Assembly: GCA_964057225.1 (NCBI GenBank)
Contig: OZ059895.1
Location: forward strand, 19,478,688-19,542,687
Source: Auanema rhodensis
Taxonomy: Eukaryota; Nematoda; Chromadorea; Rhabditida; Rhabditidae
DNA length: 64,000 nucleotides
Direction: 5' to 3'
The position numbers were made by a program, and so were the translations under genes. Under the pieces are notes generated by a model. That model did no database searches. It was not told where the DNA came from and worked only from the letters and a program-made list of their open reading frames with translations. Shown here one piece after another: positions 1-11,277 of this stretch. Every line of letters starts with the position of its first letter. Positions within the stretch are counted from its first letter, which is position 1.

Positions 1-3000
1 TCAATAATGTTATGGTTTTAGACTAATATGGACACGGGGAATCTATTTTTGAAAACCGCATCTCTTCATCTTTCACGTGAAACGAGTTACATACCAAGTG
101 CACATCACGTGTACATTTAATTAGCATAAATTAAAGTTCACGTAAATTTCAAAGTCATGGTTACCATGCACCAATATCAATAAAAATTTGTTTTTAGACT
201 AATATGGACATGGGGAATCTAATTTTGAAAACCGCATCTCTTTATCTTTCACGTGAAGCGAGTTACATACCAAGTGCACATCACGTGTACATTGAATTAG
301 CATAAATTAAAGTTCACGTAAATTTCAAAGTCATGGTTACCATGCACCAATATCAATAAAAACTTGTTTTTAGACTAATATGGACATGGGGAATCTATTT
401 TTGAAAACCGCATCTCTTCATCTTTCACGTGAAGCGAGTTACATACCAAGTGCACATCAAGTGTACATTTAATTAGCATAAATTAAAGTTCACGTGAATT
501 TCAAAGTCATGGTTACCATGCACCAATATCAATAAAAATTTGTTTTAAGACTAATATGGACATGAGAAATCTAATTTTGAAAACCGCATCTCTTCATCTT
601 TCACGTGAAGCGAGTTACATATCAAGTGCACGTCACGTGTACACTCAATTAGCATAAATTAAAGTTCACGTAAATTTCAAAGTCATGGTTAACATGCACC
701 AATATCAATAAAAATTTGTTTTTAGACTAATATGGACATGGGGAATCTATTTTTGAAAACCGCATCTCTTCATCTTTGACGTGAAGCGAGTTACATACCA
801 AGTGCACATCACGTGTACATTTAATTAGCATAAATTGAAGTTCACGTAAATTTCAAAGTCATGGTTAACATGCACCAATATCAATAAAAATTTGTTTTTA
901 GACTAATATGGACATGGGGAATCTATTTTTGAAAACCACATCTCTTTATCTTTCACGTGAAGCGAGTTACATACCAAGTGCACATCACGTGTACATTTAA
1001 TTAGCATAAATTGAAGTTCACGTAAATTTCAAAGTCATGGTTACCATGCACCAATATCAATAAAAACTTGTTTTTAGACTAATATGGACATGGGGAATCT
1101 ATTTTTGAAAACCGCATCTCTTCATCTTTCACGTGAAGCGAGTTACATACCAAGTGCACATCACGTGTACACTTAATTAGCATAAATTAAAGTTCACGTA
1201 AATTTCGAAGTCATGGTTAACATGCACCAATATCAATAAAAATTTGTTTTTAGACTAATATGGACATGGGGAATCTAATTTTGAAAACCGCATCTCTTTA
1301 TCTTTCACGTGAAGCGAGTTACATACCAAGTGCACATCACGTGTACATTTAATTAGCATAAATTAAAGTTCACGTGAATTTCAAAGTCATGGTTACCATG
1401 CACCAATATCAATAAAAATTTGTTTTAAGACTAATATGGACATGAGAAATCTAATTTTGAAAACCGCATCTCTTCATCTTTCACGTGAAGCGAGTTACAT
1501 ATCAAGTGCACATCACGTGTACACTTAATTAGCATAAATTAAAGTTCACGTAAATTTCAAAGTCATGGTTAACATGCACCAATATCAATAAAAATTGTTT
1601 TTAGACTAATATGGACATGGGGAATCTAATTTTGAAAACCGCATCTCTTTATCTTTCACGTGAAGCGAGTTACATACCAAGTGCACATCACGTGTACATT
1701 TAATTAGCATAAATTAAAGTTCACGTAAATTTCAAAGTCATGGTTACCATGCACCAATATCAATAAAAATTTGTTTTAAGACTAATATGGACATGAGAAA
1801 TCTAATTTTGAAAACCGCATCTCTTCATCTTTCACGTGAAGCGAGTTACATATCAAGTGCACATCACGTGTACACTTAATTAGCATAAATTAAAGTTCAC
1901 GTAAATTTCAAAGTCATGGTTAACATGCACCAATATCAATAAAAATTTGTTTTTAGACTAATATGGACATGTGGAATCTCATTTTGAAAACCACATCTCT
2001 TTATCTTTCACGTGAAGCGAGTTACATACCAAGTGCACATCACGTGTACATTTAATTAGCATAAATTAAAGTTCACGTAAATTTCAAAGTCATGGTTAAC
2101 ATGCACCAATATCAATAAAAATTTGTTTTTAGACTAATATGGACATGGGAAATCTAATTTTGAAAACCGCATCTCTTTATCTTTCACGTGAAGCGAGTTA
2201 CATACCAAGTGCACATCACGTGTACATTGAATTAGCATAAATTAAAGTTCACGTAAATTTCAAAGTCATGGTTACCATGCACCAATATCAATAAAAATTT
2301 GTTATTAGACTAATATGGACATAGGGAATCTAATTTTGAAAACCACATCTCTTTATCTTCCACGTGAAGCGAGTTACATACCAAGTGCACATCACGTGTA
2401 CATTTAATTAGCATAAATTAAAGTTCACGTAAATTTCAAAGTCATGGTTACCATGCACCAATATCAATAAAAACTTGTTTTTAGACTAATATGGACATGG
2501 GGAATCTAATTTTGAAAACCGCATCTCTTTATCTTTCACGTGAAGCGAGTTACATACCAAGTGCACATCAAGTGTACATTTAATTAGCTTAAATTAAAGT
2601 TCACGTAAATTTCAAAGTCATGGTTACCATGCACCAATATCAATAAAAATTTGTTTTTAGACTAATATGGACATGGGGAATCTAATTTTGAAAACCACAT
2701 CTCTTTATCTTTCACGTGAAGCGAGTTACATACCAAGTGCACATCACGTGTACATTGAATTAGCATAAATTAAAGTTCACGTAAATTTCAAAGTCATGGT
2801 TAACATGCACCAATATCAATAAAAATTTGTTTTTAGACTAGTATGGACATGGGGAATCTAATTTTGAGAACCGCATCTCTTTATCTTTCACGTGAAGCGA
2901 GTTACATACCAAGTGCACATCACGTGTACATTTAATTAGCATAAATTAAAGTTCACGTAAATTTCAAAGTCATGGTTACCATGCACCAATATCAATAAAA

Positions 3001-3414
3001 ATTTGTTTTAAGACTAATATGGACATGAGAAATCTAATTTTGAAAACCGCATCTCTTCATCTTTCACGTGAAGCGAGTTACATATCAAGTGCACATCACG
3101 TGTACACTTAATTAGCATAAATTAAAGTTCACGTAAATTTCAAAGTCATGGTTAACATGCACCAATATCAATAAAAATTTGTTTTTAGACTAATATGGAC
3201 ATGGGGAATCTAATTTTGAAAACCACATCTCTTTATCTTTCACGTGAAGCGAGTTACATACCAAGTGCACATCACGTGTTCATTTAATTAGCATAAATTA
3301 AAGTTCACGTAAATTTCAAAGTCATGGTTAACATGCACCAATATCAATAAAAATTTGTTTTTAGACTAATATGGACATGGGGAATCTAATTTTGAAAACC
3401 GCATCTCTTTATCT

Positions 3415-3424
3415 TTCACGTGAA
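3415..3424. other. First CACGTG site: 10-bp perfect palindrome
   Basis: Monomer positions 52-61 read TTCACGTGAA, a perfect 10-bp palindrome centred on CACGTG. In copies with gaaacg instead of gaagcg (for example in the monomers at 21, 4596 and 5300) it extends to 12 bp. In plants CACGTG is the G-box core bound by bZIP and bHLH proteins; binding here is not shown. Some copies break it: cttGACGTG in the ctttctcttt variant, CATGTG from about 39.1 kb onward, and CACGTC in the atcgttc variant. Confidence 0.8.
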
Positions 3425-3448
3425 GCGAGTTACATACCAAGTGCACAT

Positions 3449-3454
3449 CACGTG
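3449..3454. other. Second CACGTG site, inside an imperfect dyad
   Basis: Monomer positions 86-91 are CACGTG. The surrounding GTGCAC-ATCAC-GTGTAC (78-94) forms an imperfect inverted repeat with 6-bp arms and one G/T mismatch; GTGCAC itself is a 6-bp palindrome. This is one of the most stable segments of the monomer. Exceptions include AAGTG in the monomers at 373, 2485 and 7764, and acaacACGTG in the marker monomers at 8818, 12861, 14089, 16725, 19186 and 24107. Confidence 0.75.
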
Positions 3455-3481
3455 TACATTTAATTAGCATAAATTAAAGTT

Positions 3482-3487
3482 CACGTA
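3482..3487. other. Third ACGT-core site (CACGTA)
   Basis: Monomer positions 119-124 read CACGTA within aaagttcacgtaaattt. It lies 33 bp after the second CACGTG, which lies 32 bp after the first. In a few copies (the monomers at 373, 1253, 6532, 21653, 26574) the following A is G, restoring a full CACGTG and giving three G-box palindromes in one monomer. Confidence 0.7.
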
Positions 3488-3498
3488 AATTTCAAAGT

Positions 3499-3511
3499 CA
3501 TGGTTACCATG
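3499..3511. other. 13-bp dyad CATGGT-T-ACCATG
   Basis: Monomer positions 136-148 form a perfect 6-bp inverted repeat around one central T. In the very common alternative allele position 144 is A, which breaks one arm pair but creates GTTAAC (140-145), a 6-bp palindrome. Both alleles are abundant and their order along the array contributes to the HOR signature. A third allele with G at position 137 (gtcgtgg) appears only from about 22 kb onward. Confidence 0.75.
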
Positions 3512-3524
3512 CACCAATATCAAT

Positions 3525-3538
3525 AAAAATTTGTTTTT
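3525..3538. other. A/T tract A5-T3-G-T5, length-variation hotspot
   Basis: Monomer positions 162-175. Variants seen: loss of one base beside the G (aaaaattg, at about 1590, 6870 and repeatedly from 9.1 to 17.1 kb); A5-T8 with the G lost (about 8810, 12850, 14075, 16715, 19175 and later); A6-T7 (about 35870, 38508, 48698, 63627); A5-T5, a 4-bp loss giving a 172-bp monomer (about 22515, 27437, 40974, 43609, 46245, 58728, 59251, 60302, 60825, 62228); and A8-T3 where a T upstream became A (about 23034 onward). Substitutions here give ttttaagac and gttattagac. Confidence 0.85.
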
Positions 3539-3539
3539 A

Positions 3540-4419
3540 GACTAATATGGACATGGGGAATCTAATTTTGAAAACCACATCTCTTTATCTTTCACGTGAA
3601 GCGAGTTACATACCAAGTGCACATCACGTGTACACTTAATTAGCATAAATTAAAGTTCACGTAAATTTCAAAGTCATGGTTACCATGCACCAATATCAAT
3701 AAAAATTTGTTATTAGACTAATATGGACATGGGGAATCTAATATTGGAAACCGCATCTCTTTATCTTTCACGTGAAGCGAGTCACATACCAAGTGCACAT
3801 CACGTGTACATTTAATTAGCATAAATTAAAGTTCACGTAAATTTCAAAGTCATGTTTACCATGCACCAATATCAATAAAAATCTGTTTTTAGACTAATAT
3901 GGACATGGGGAATCTAATTTTGAAAACCACATCTCTTTATCTTTCACGTGAAGCGAGTTACATACCAAGTGCACATCACGTGTACATTGAATTAGCATAA
4001 ACTAAAGTTCACGTAAATTTCAAAGTCATGGTTACCATGCACCAATATCAATAAAAATTTGTTTTTAGACTAATATGGACATGGGGAATCTAATTTTGAA
4101 AACCACATCTCTTTATCTTTCACGTGAAGCGAGTTACATACCAAGTGCACATCACGTGTATATTTAATTAGCATAAATTAAAGTTCACGTAAATTTCAAA
4201 GTCATGGTTACCATGCACCAATATCAATAAAAATTTGTTATTAGACTAATATGGACATGGGGAATCTAATATTGGAAACCGCATCTCTTTATCTTTCACG
4301 TGAAGCGAGTTACATACCAAGTGCACATCACGTGTACATTTAATTAGCATAAATTAGAGTTCACGTAAATTTCAAAGTCATGGTTACCATGCACCAATAT
4401 CAATAAAAATTTGTTTTTA
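3540..4419. repeat. Local 528-bp (3-mer) recurrence
   Basis: The pair of monomers at 3540 and 3716 (gttattagac tract, then atattggaaacc) recurs at 4068 and 4244, an offset of exactly 528 bp. The words atattggaaa begin at 3741 and 4269. The second pair differs in details (gtgtatattt, attagag). This lies in the part of the 30-mer that was not copied into the second unit. Confidence 0.75.
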
Positions 4420-5123
4420 GACTAATATGGACATGGGGAATCTATTTTTAAAAACCGCATCTCTTCATCTTTCACGTGAAGCGAGTTACATACCAAGTGC
4501 ACATCACGTGTACACTTAATTAGCATAAATTAAAGTTCACGTAAATTTCAAAGTCATGGTTACCATGCACCAATATCAATAAAAATTTGTTTTTAGACTA
4601 ATATGGACATGGGGAATCTATTTTTGAAAACCGCATCTCTTCATCTTTCACGTGAAACGAGTTACATACCAAGTGCACATCACGTGTACATTGAATTAGC
4701 ATAAATTAAAGTTCACGTAAATTTCAAAGTCATGGTTACCATGCACCAATATCAATAAAAATTTGTTTTTAGACTAATATGGACATGGGGAATCTAATTT
4801 TGAAAACCGCATCTCTTTATCTTTCACGTGAAGCGAGTTACATACCAAGTGCACATCACGTGTACACTTAATTAGCATAAATTAAAGTTCACGTAAATTT
4901 CGAAGTCATGGTTAACATGCACCAATATCAATAAAAATTTGTTTTTAGACTAATATGGACATGGGGAATCTAATTTTGAAAACCGCATCTCTTTATCTTT
5001 CACGTGAAGCGAGTTACATACCAAGTGCACATCACGTGTACATTTAATTAGCATAAATTAAAGTTCACGTAAATTTCAAAGTCATGGTTACCATGCACCA
5101 ATATCAATAAAAATTTGTTTTTA

Positions 5124-5299
5124 GACTAATATGGACATGGGGAATCTAATTTTGAAAACCACATCTCTTTATCTTTCACGTGAAGCGAGTTACATACCAA
5201 GTGCACATCACGTGTATATATAATTAGCATAAATTAAAGTTCACGTAAATTTCAAAGTCATGGTTACCATACACCGATATCAATAATGTTATGGTTTTA
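5124..5299. repeat. Most divergent monomer of the left block
   Basis: This 176-bp monomer carries gtgtatatataattag instead of gtgtacatttaattag, catacaccgat instead of catgcaccaat, and ataatgttatggtttt in place of the A5-T3-G-T5 tract. The tract change is five substitutions in eight bases with no length change. Bases 1-20 show the same tail, so an equivalent monomer ends at the window's left edge. It is the phase marker of the 30-mer unit and resembles a copy that escaped homogenisation. Confidence 0.85.
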
Positions 5300-8200
5300 G
5301 ACTAATATGGACACGGGGAATCTATTTTTGAAAACCGCATCTCTTCATCTTTCACGTGAAACGAGTTACATACCAAGTGCACATCACGTGTACATTTAAT
5401 TAGCATAAATTAAAGTTCACGTAAATTTCAAAGTCATGGTTACCATGCACCAATATCAATAAAAATTTGTTTTTAGACTAATATGGACATGGGGAATCTA
5501 ATTTTGAAAACCGCATCTCTTTATCTTTCACGTGAAGCGAGTTACATACCAAGTGCACATCACGTGTACATTGAATTAGCATAAATTAAAGTTCACGTAA
5601 ATTTCAAAGTCATGGTTACCATGCACCAATATCAATAAAAACTTGTTTTTAGACTAATATGGACATGGGGAATCTATTTTTGAAAACCGCATCTCTTCAT
5701 CTTTCACGTGAAGCGAGTTACATATCAAGTGCACGTCACGTGTACACTCAATTAGCATAAATTAAAGTTCACGTAAATTTCAAAGTCATGGTTACCATGC
5801 ACCAATATCAATAAAAATTTGTTTTAAGACTAATATGGACATGAGAAATCTAATTTTGAAAACCGCATCTCTTCATCTTTCACGTGAAGCGAGTTACATA
5901 TCAAGTGCACGTCACGTGTACACTCAATTAGCATAAATTAAAGTTCACGTAAATTTCAAAGTCATGGTTAACATGCACCAATATCAATAAAAATTTGTTT
6001 TTAGACTAATATGGACATGGGGAATCTATTTTTGAAAACCGCATCTCTTCATCTTTGACGTGAAGCGAGTTACATACCAAGTGCACATCACGTGTACATT
6101 TAATTAGCATAAATTGAAGTTCACGTAAATTTCAAAGTCATGGTTAACATGCACCAATATCAATAAAAATTTGTTTTTAGACTAATATGGACATGGGGAA
6201 TCTATTTTTGAAAACCACATCTCTTTATCTTTCACGTGAAGCGAGTTACATACCAAGTGCACATCACGTGTACATTTAATTAGCATAAATTGAAGTTCAC
6301 GTAAATTTCAAAGTCATGGTTACCATGCACCAATATCAATAAAAACTTGTTTTTAGACTAATATGGACATGGGGAATCTATTTTTGAAAACCGCATCTCT
6401 TCATCTTTCACGTGAAGCGAGTTACATACCAAGTGCACATCACGTGTACACTTAATTAGCATAAATTAAAGTTCACGTAAATTTCGAAGTCATGGTTAAC
6501 ATGCACCAATATCAATAAAAATTTGTTTTTAGACTAATATGGACATGGGGAATCTAATTTTGAAAACCGCATCTCTTTATCTTTCACGTGAAGCGAGTTA
6601 CATACCAAGTGCACATCACGTGTACATTTAATTAGCATAAATTAAAGTTCACGTGAATTTCAAAGTCATGGTTACCATGCACCAATATCAATAAAAATTT
6701 GTTTTAAGACTAATATGGACATGAGAAATCTAATTTTGAAAACCGCATCTCTTCATCTTTCACGTGAAGCGAGTTACATATCAAGTGCACATCACGTGTA
6801 CACTTAATTAGCATAAATTAAAGTTCACGTAAATTTCAAAGTCATGGTTAACATGCACCAATATCAATAAAAATTGTTTTTAGACTAATATGGACATGGG
6901 GAATCTAATTTTGAAAACCGCATCTCTTTATCTTTCACGTGAAGCGAGTTACATACCAAGTGCACATCACGTGTACATTTAATTAGCATAAATTAAAGTT
7001 CACGTAAATTTCAAAGTCATGGTTACCATGCACCAATATCAATAAAAATTTGTTTTAAGACTAATATGGACATGAGAAATCTAATTTTGAAAACCGCATC
7101 TCTTCATCTTTCACGTGAAGCGAGTTACATATCAAGTGCACATCACGTGTACACTTAATTAGCATAAATTAAAGTTCACGTAAATTTCAAAGTCATGGTT
7201 AACATGCACCAATATCAATAAAAATTTGTTTTTAGACTAATATGGACATGTGGAATCTCATTTTGAAAACCACATCTCTTTATCTTTCACGTGAAGCGAG
7301 TTACATACCAAGTGCACATCACGTGTACATTTAATTAGCATAAATTAAAGTTCACGTAAATTTCAAAGTCATGGTTAACATGCACCAATATCAATAAAAA
7401 TTTGTTTTTAGACTAATATGGACATGGGAAATCTAATTTTGAAAACCGCATCTCTTTATCTTTCACGTGAAGCGAGTTACATACCAAGTGCACATCACGT
7501 GTACATTGAATTAGCATAAATTAAAGTTCACGTAAATTTCAAAGTCATGGTTACCATGCACCAATATCAATAAAAATTTGTTATTAGACTAATATGGACA
7601 TAGGGAATCTAATTTTGAAAACCACATCTCTTTATCTTCCACGTGAAGCGAGTTACATACCAAGTGCACATCACGTGTACATTTAATTAGCATAAATTAA
7701 AGTTCACGTAAATTTCAAAGTCATGGTTACCATGCACCAATATCAATAAAAACTTGTTTTTAGACTAATATGGACATGGGGAATCTAATTTTGAAAACCG
7801 CATCTCTTTATCTTTCACGTGAAGCGAGTTACATACCAAGTGCACATCAAGTGTACATTTAATTAGCTTAAATTAAAGTTCACGTAAATTTCAAAGTCAT
7901 GGTTACCATGCACCAATATCAATAAAAATTTGTTTTTAGACTAATATGGACATGGGGAATCTAATTTTGAAAACCACATCTCTTTATCTTTCACGTGAAG
8001 CGAGTTACATACCAAGTGCACATCACGTGTACATTGAATTAGCATAAATTAAAGTTCACGTAAATTTCAAAGTCATGGTTAACATGCACCAATATCAATA
8101 AAAATTTGTTTTTAGACTAGTATGGACATGGGGAATCTAATTTTGAGAACCGCATCTCTTTATCTTTCACGTGAAGCGAGTTACATACCAAGTGCACATC

Positions 8201-8784
8201 ACGTGTACATTTAATTAGCATAAATTAAAGTTCACGTAAATTTCAAAGTCATGGTTACCATGCACCAATATCAATAAAAATTTGTTTTAAGACTAATATG
8301 AACATGAGAAATCTAATTTTGAAAACCGCATCTCTTCATCTTTCACGTGAAGCGAGTTACATATCAAGTGCACATCACGTGTACACTTAATTAGCATAAA
8401 TTAAAGTTCACGTAAATTTCAAAGTCATGGTTAACATGCACCAATATCAATAAAAATTTGTTTTTAGACTAATATGGACATGGGGAATCTAATTTTGAAA
8501 ACCACATCTCTTTATCTTTCACGTGAAGCGAGTTACATACCAAGTGCACATCACGTGTTCATTTAATTAGCATAAATTAAAGTTCACGTAAATTTCAAAG
8601 TCATGGTTAACATGCACCAATATCAATAAAAATTTGTTTTTAGACTAATATGGACATGGGGAATCTAATTTTGAAAACCGCATCTCTTTATCTTTCACGT
8701 GAAGCGAGTTACATACCAAGTGCACATCACGTGTACATTTAATTAGCATAAATTAAAGTTCACGTAAATTTCAAAGTCATGGTT
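5280..8784. repeat. 30-mer higher-order repeat, copy 2 (truncated)
   Basis: About 3505 bp match 1-3505 closely. Differences I saw are one patch in the third monomer (5652-5827) and single substitutions such as gaacatgag at about 8301. Identity of variant order stops at 8785, where copy 1 has ggttacc and copy 2 has ggttaac followed by the A5-T8 variant. The array then switches to a different HOR family. Confidence 0.88.
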
Positions 8785-9519
8785 AACATGCACCAATATC
8801 AATAAAAATTTTTTTTAGACTAATATGGACATGGGGAATCTAATTTTGAAAACCGCATCTCTTTCTCTTTGACGTGAAGCGAGTTACATACCAAGTGCAC
8901 AACACGTGTACACTTAATTAGCATAAATTAAAGTTCACGTAAATTTCAAAGTCATGGTTAACATGCACCAATATCAATAAAAATTTGTTTTTAGACTAAT
9001 ATGGACATGGGAAATCTAATTTTGAAAACCGCATCTCTTTATCTTTCACGTGAAGCGAGTTACATACCAAGTGCACATCACGTGTACATTTAATTAGCAT
9101 AAATTAAAGTTCACGTAAATTTCAAAGTCATGGTTAACATGCACCAATATCAATAAAAATTGTTTTTAGACTAATATGGACATGGGGAATCTAATTTTGA
9201 AAACCGCATCTCTTTATCTTTCACGTGAAGCGAGTTACATACCAAGTGCACATCACGTGTACATTTAATTAGCATAAATTAAAGTTCACGTAAATTTCAA
9301 AGTCATGGTTACCATGCACCAATATCAATAAAAATTTGTTTTAAGACTAATATGGACATGAGAAATCTAATTTTGAAAACCGCATCTCTTCATCTTTCAC
9401 GTGAAGCGAGTTACATATCAAGTGCACATCACGTGTACACTTAATTAGCATAAATTAAAGTTCACGTAAATTTCAAAGTCATGGTTAACATGCACCAATA
9501 TCAATAAAAATTGTTTTTA

Positions 9520-11277
9520 GACTAATATGGACATGGGGAATCTAATTTTGAAAACCGCATCTCTTTATCTTTCACGTGAAGCGAGTTACATACCAAGTGC
9601 ACATCACGTGTACACTTAATTAGCATAAATTAAAGTTCACGTAAATTTCAAAGTCATGGTTAACATGCACCAATATCAATAAAAATTGTTTTTAGACTAA
9701 TATGGACATGGGGAATCTAATTTTGAAAACCGCATCTCTTTATCTTTCACGTGAAGCGAGTTACATACCAAGTGCACATCACGTGTACATTTAATTAGCA
9801 TAAATTAAAGTTCACGTAAATTTCAAAGTCATGGTTACCATGCACCAATATCAATAAAAATTTGTTTTAAGACTAATATGGACATGAGAAATCTAATTTT
9901 GAAAACCGCATCTCTTCATCTTTCACGTGAAGCGAGTTACATATCAAGTGCACATCACGTGTACACTTAATTAGCATAAATTAAAGTTCACGTAAATTTC
10001 AAAGTCATGGTTAACATGCACCAATATCAATAAAAATTTGTTTTTAGACTAATATGGACATGGGGAATCTCATTTTGAAAACCACATCTCTTTATCTTTC
10101 ACGTGAAGCGAGTTACATACCAAGTGCACATCACGTGTACATTTAATTAGCATAAATTAAAGTTCACGTAAATTTCAAAGTCATGGTTAACATGCACCAA
10201 TATCAATAAAAATTTGTTTTTAGACTAATATGGACATGGGAAATCTAATTTTGAAAACCGCATCTCTTTATCTTTCACGTGAAGCGAGTTACATACCAAG
10301 TGCACATCACGTGTACACTTAATTAGCATAAATTAAAGTTCACGTAAATTTCAAAGTCATGGTTAACATGCACCAATATCAATAAAAATTGTTTTTAGAC
10401 TAATATGGACATGGGGAATCTAATTTTGAAAACCGCATCTCTTTATCTTTCACGTGAAGCGAGTTACATACCAAGTGCACATCACGTGTACACTTAATTA
10501 GCATAAATTAAAGTTCACGTAAATTTCAAAGTCATGGTTAACATGCACCAATATCAATAAAAATTGTTTTTAGACTAATATGGACATGGGGAATCTAATT
10601 TTGAAAACCGCATCTCTTTATCTTTCACGTGAAGCGAGTTACATACCAAGTGCACATCACGTGTACATTTAATTAGCATAAATTAAAGTTCACGTAAATT
10701 TCAAAGTCATGGTTACCATGCACCAATATCAATAAAAATTTGTTTTAAGACTAATATGGACATGAGAAATCTAATTTTGAAAACCGCATCTCTTCATCTT
10801 TCACGTGAAGCGAGTTACATATCAAGTGCACATCACGTGTACACTTAATTAGCATAAATTAAAGTTCACGTAAATTTCAAAGTCATGGTTAACATGCACC
10901 AATATCAATAAAAATTTGTTTTTAGACTAATATGGACATGGGGAATCTCATTTTGAAAACCACATCTCTTTATCTTTCACGTGAAGCGAGTTACATACCA
11001 AGTGCACATCACGTGTACATTTAATTAGCATAAATTAAAGTTCACGTAAATTTCAAAGTCATGGTTAACATGCACCAATATCAATAAAAATTTGTTTTTA
11101 GACTAATATGGACATGGGAAATCTAATTTTGAAAACCGCATCTCTTTATCTTTCACGTGAAGCGAGTTACATACCAAGTGCACATCACGTGTACATTGAA
11201 TTAGCATAAATTAAAGTTCACGTAAATTTCAAAGTCATGGTTACCATGCACCAATATCAATAAAAATTTGTTATTAG
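9520..11277. repeat. 5-mer tandem duplication, 879-bp period
   Basis: Monomers at 9520, 9695, 9871, 10047 and 10223 are repeated in the same order at 10399, 10574, 10750, 10926 and 11102. The period is five monomers less one base. The fifth monomer matches only in its first half: copy 1 has cacttaatt with ggttaac, copy 2 has cattgaatt with ggttacc. The second copy therefore ends within a monomer and the 4-mer unit takes over. Confidence 0.82.

Larger units (their letters stand above)
3364..3539. repeat. Representative majority monomer (176 bp)
   Basis: This copy has the common base at each diagnostic position, so it serves as the reference. Counting the g of gactaat as position 1, main variable sites are: 3 (C, rarely A or T); 17-20 (gggg, gaga-type or one G lost); 27 (A or T); 37-38 (CG, CA or TG); 47 (T or C, giving tttatc or ttcatc); 73 (C or T, accaag or atcaag); 95-97 (attt-, actt- or attg-type); 137 (A or G); 144 (C or A); and 162-175 (A/T tract). 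Base composition is 57 G/C of 176. The phase is arbitrary because the array has no natural start. Confidence 0.95.
1..5279. repeat. 30-monomer higher-order repeat, copy 1 (5279 bp)
   Basis: The distinctive words at the window start return at 5280, and the monomer variant order then repeats at an offset of 5279 bp (30 x 176 less one base, accounted for by the 175-bp monomer ending near 1590). Landmarks conserved at that offset include catagggaatc (2320 and 7599), gactagtatgg with ttttgagaacc (2838 and 8117), ttagcttaaat (about 2583 and 7862) and cacgtgttcat (about 3273 and 8552). The last third (3506-5279) has no counterpart in copy 2. Confidence 0.9.

Noticed and set aside
3415-3454. CACGTG motifs as gene promoters (G-box elements)
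   Set aside because: No coding sequence or recognisable core promoter context follows any copy, and the motifs are part of a satellite monomer. Protein binding remains possible, but gene regulation is not supported.
3499-3538. Dyad followed by a T-rich run as an intrinsic terminator
   Set aside because: The 6-bp stem is AT/GC mixed with a one-base loop, too tight to form a normal hairpin; the T run is 15 or more bases away and the element is in every monomer of a non-coding array.
5260-5300. Junction with a foreign element at the divergent words near 5280
   Set aside because: Length and phase of the 176-bp monomer are kept across the site and flanks align, so it is a diverged monomer, not an insertion.
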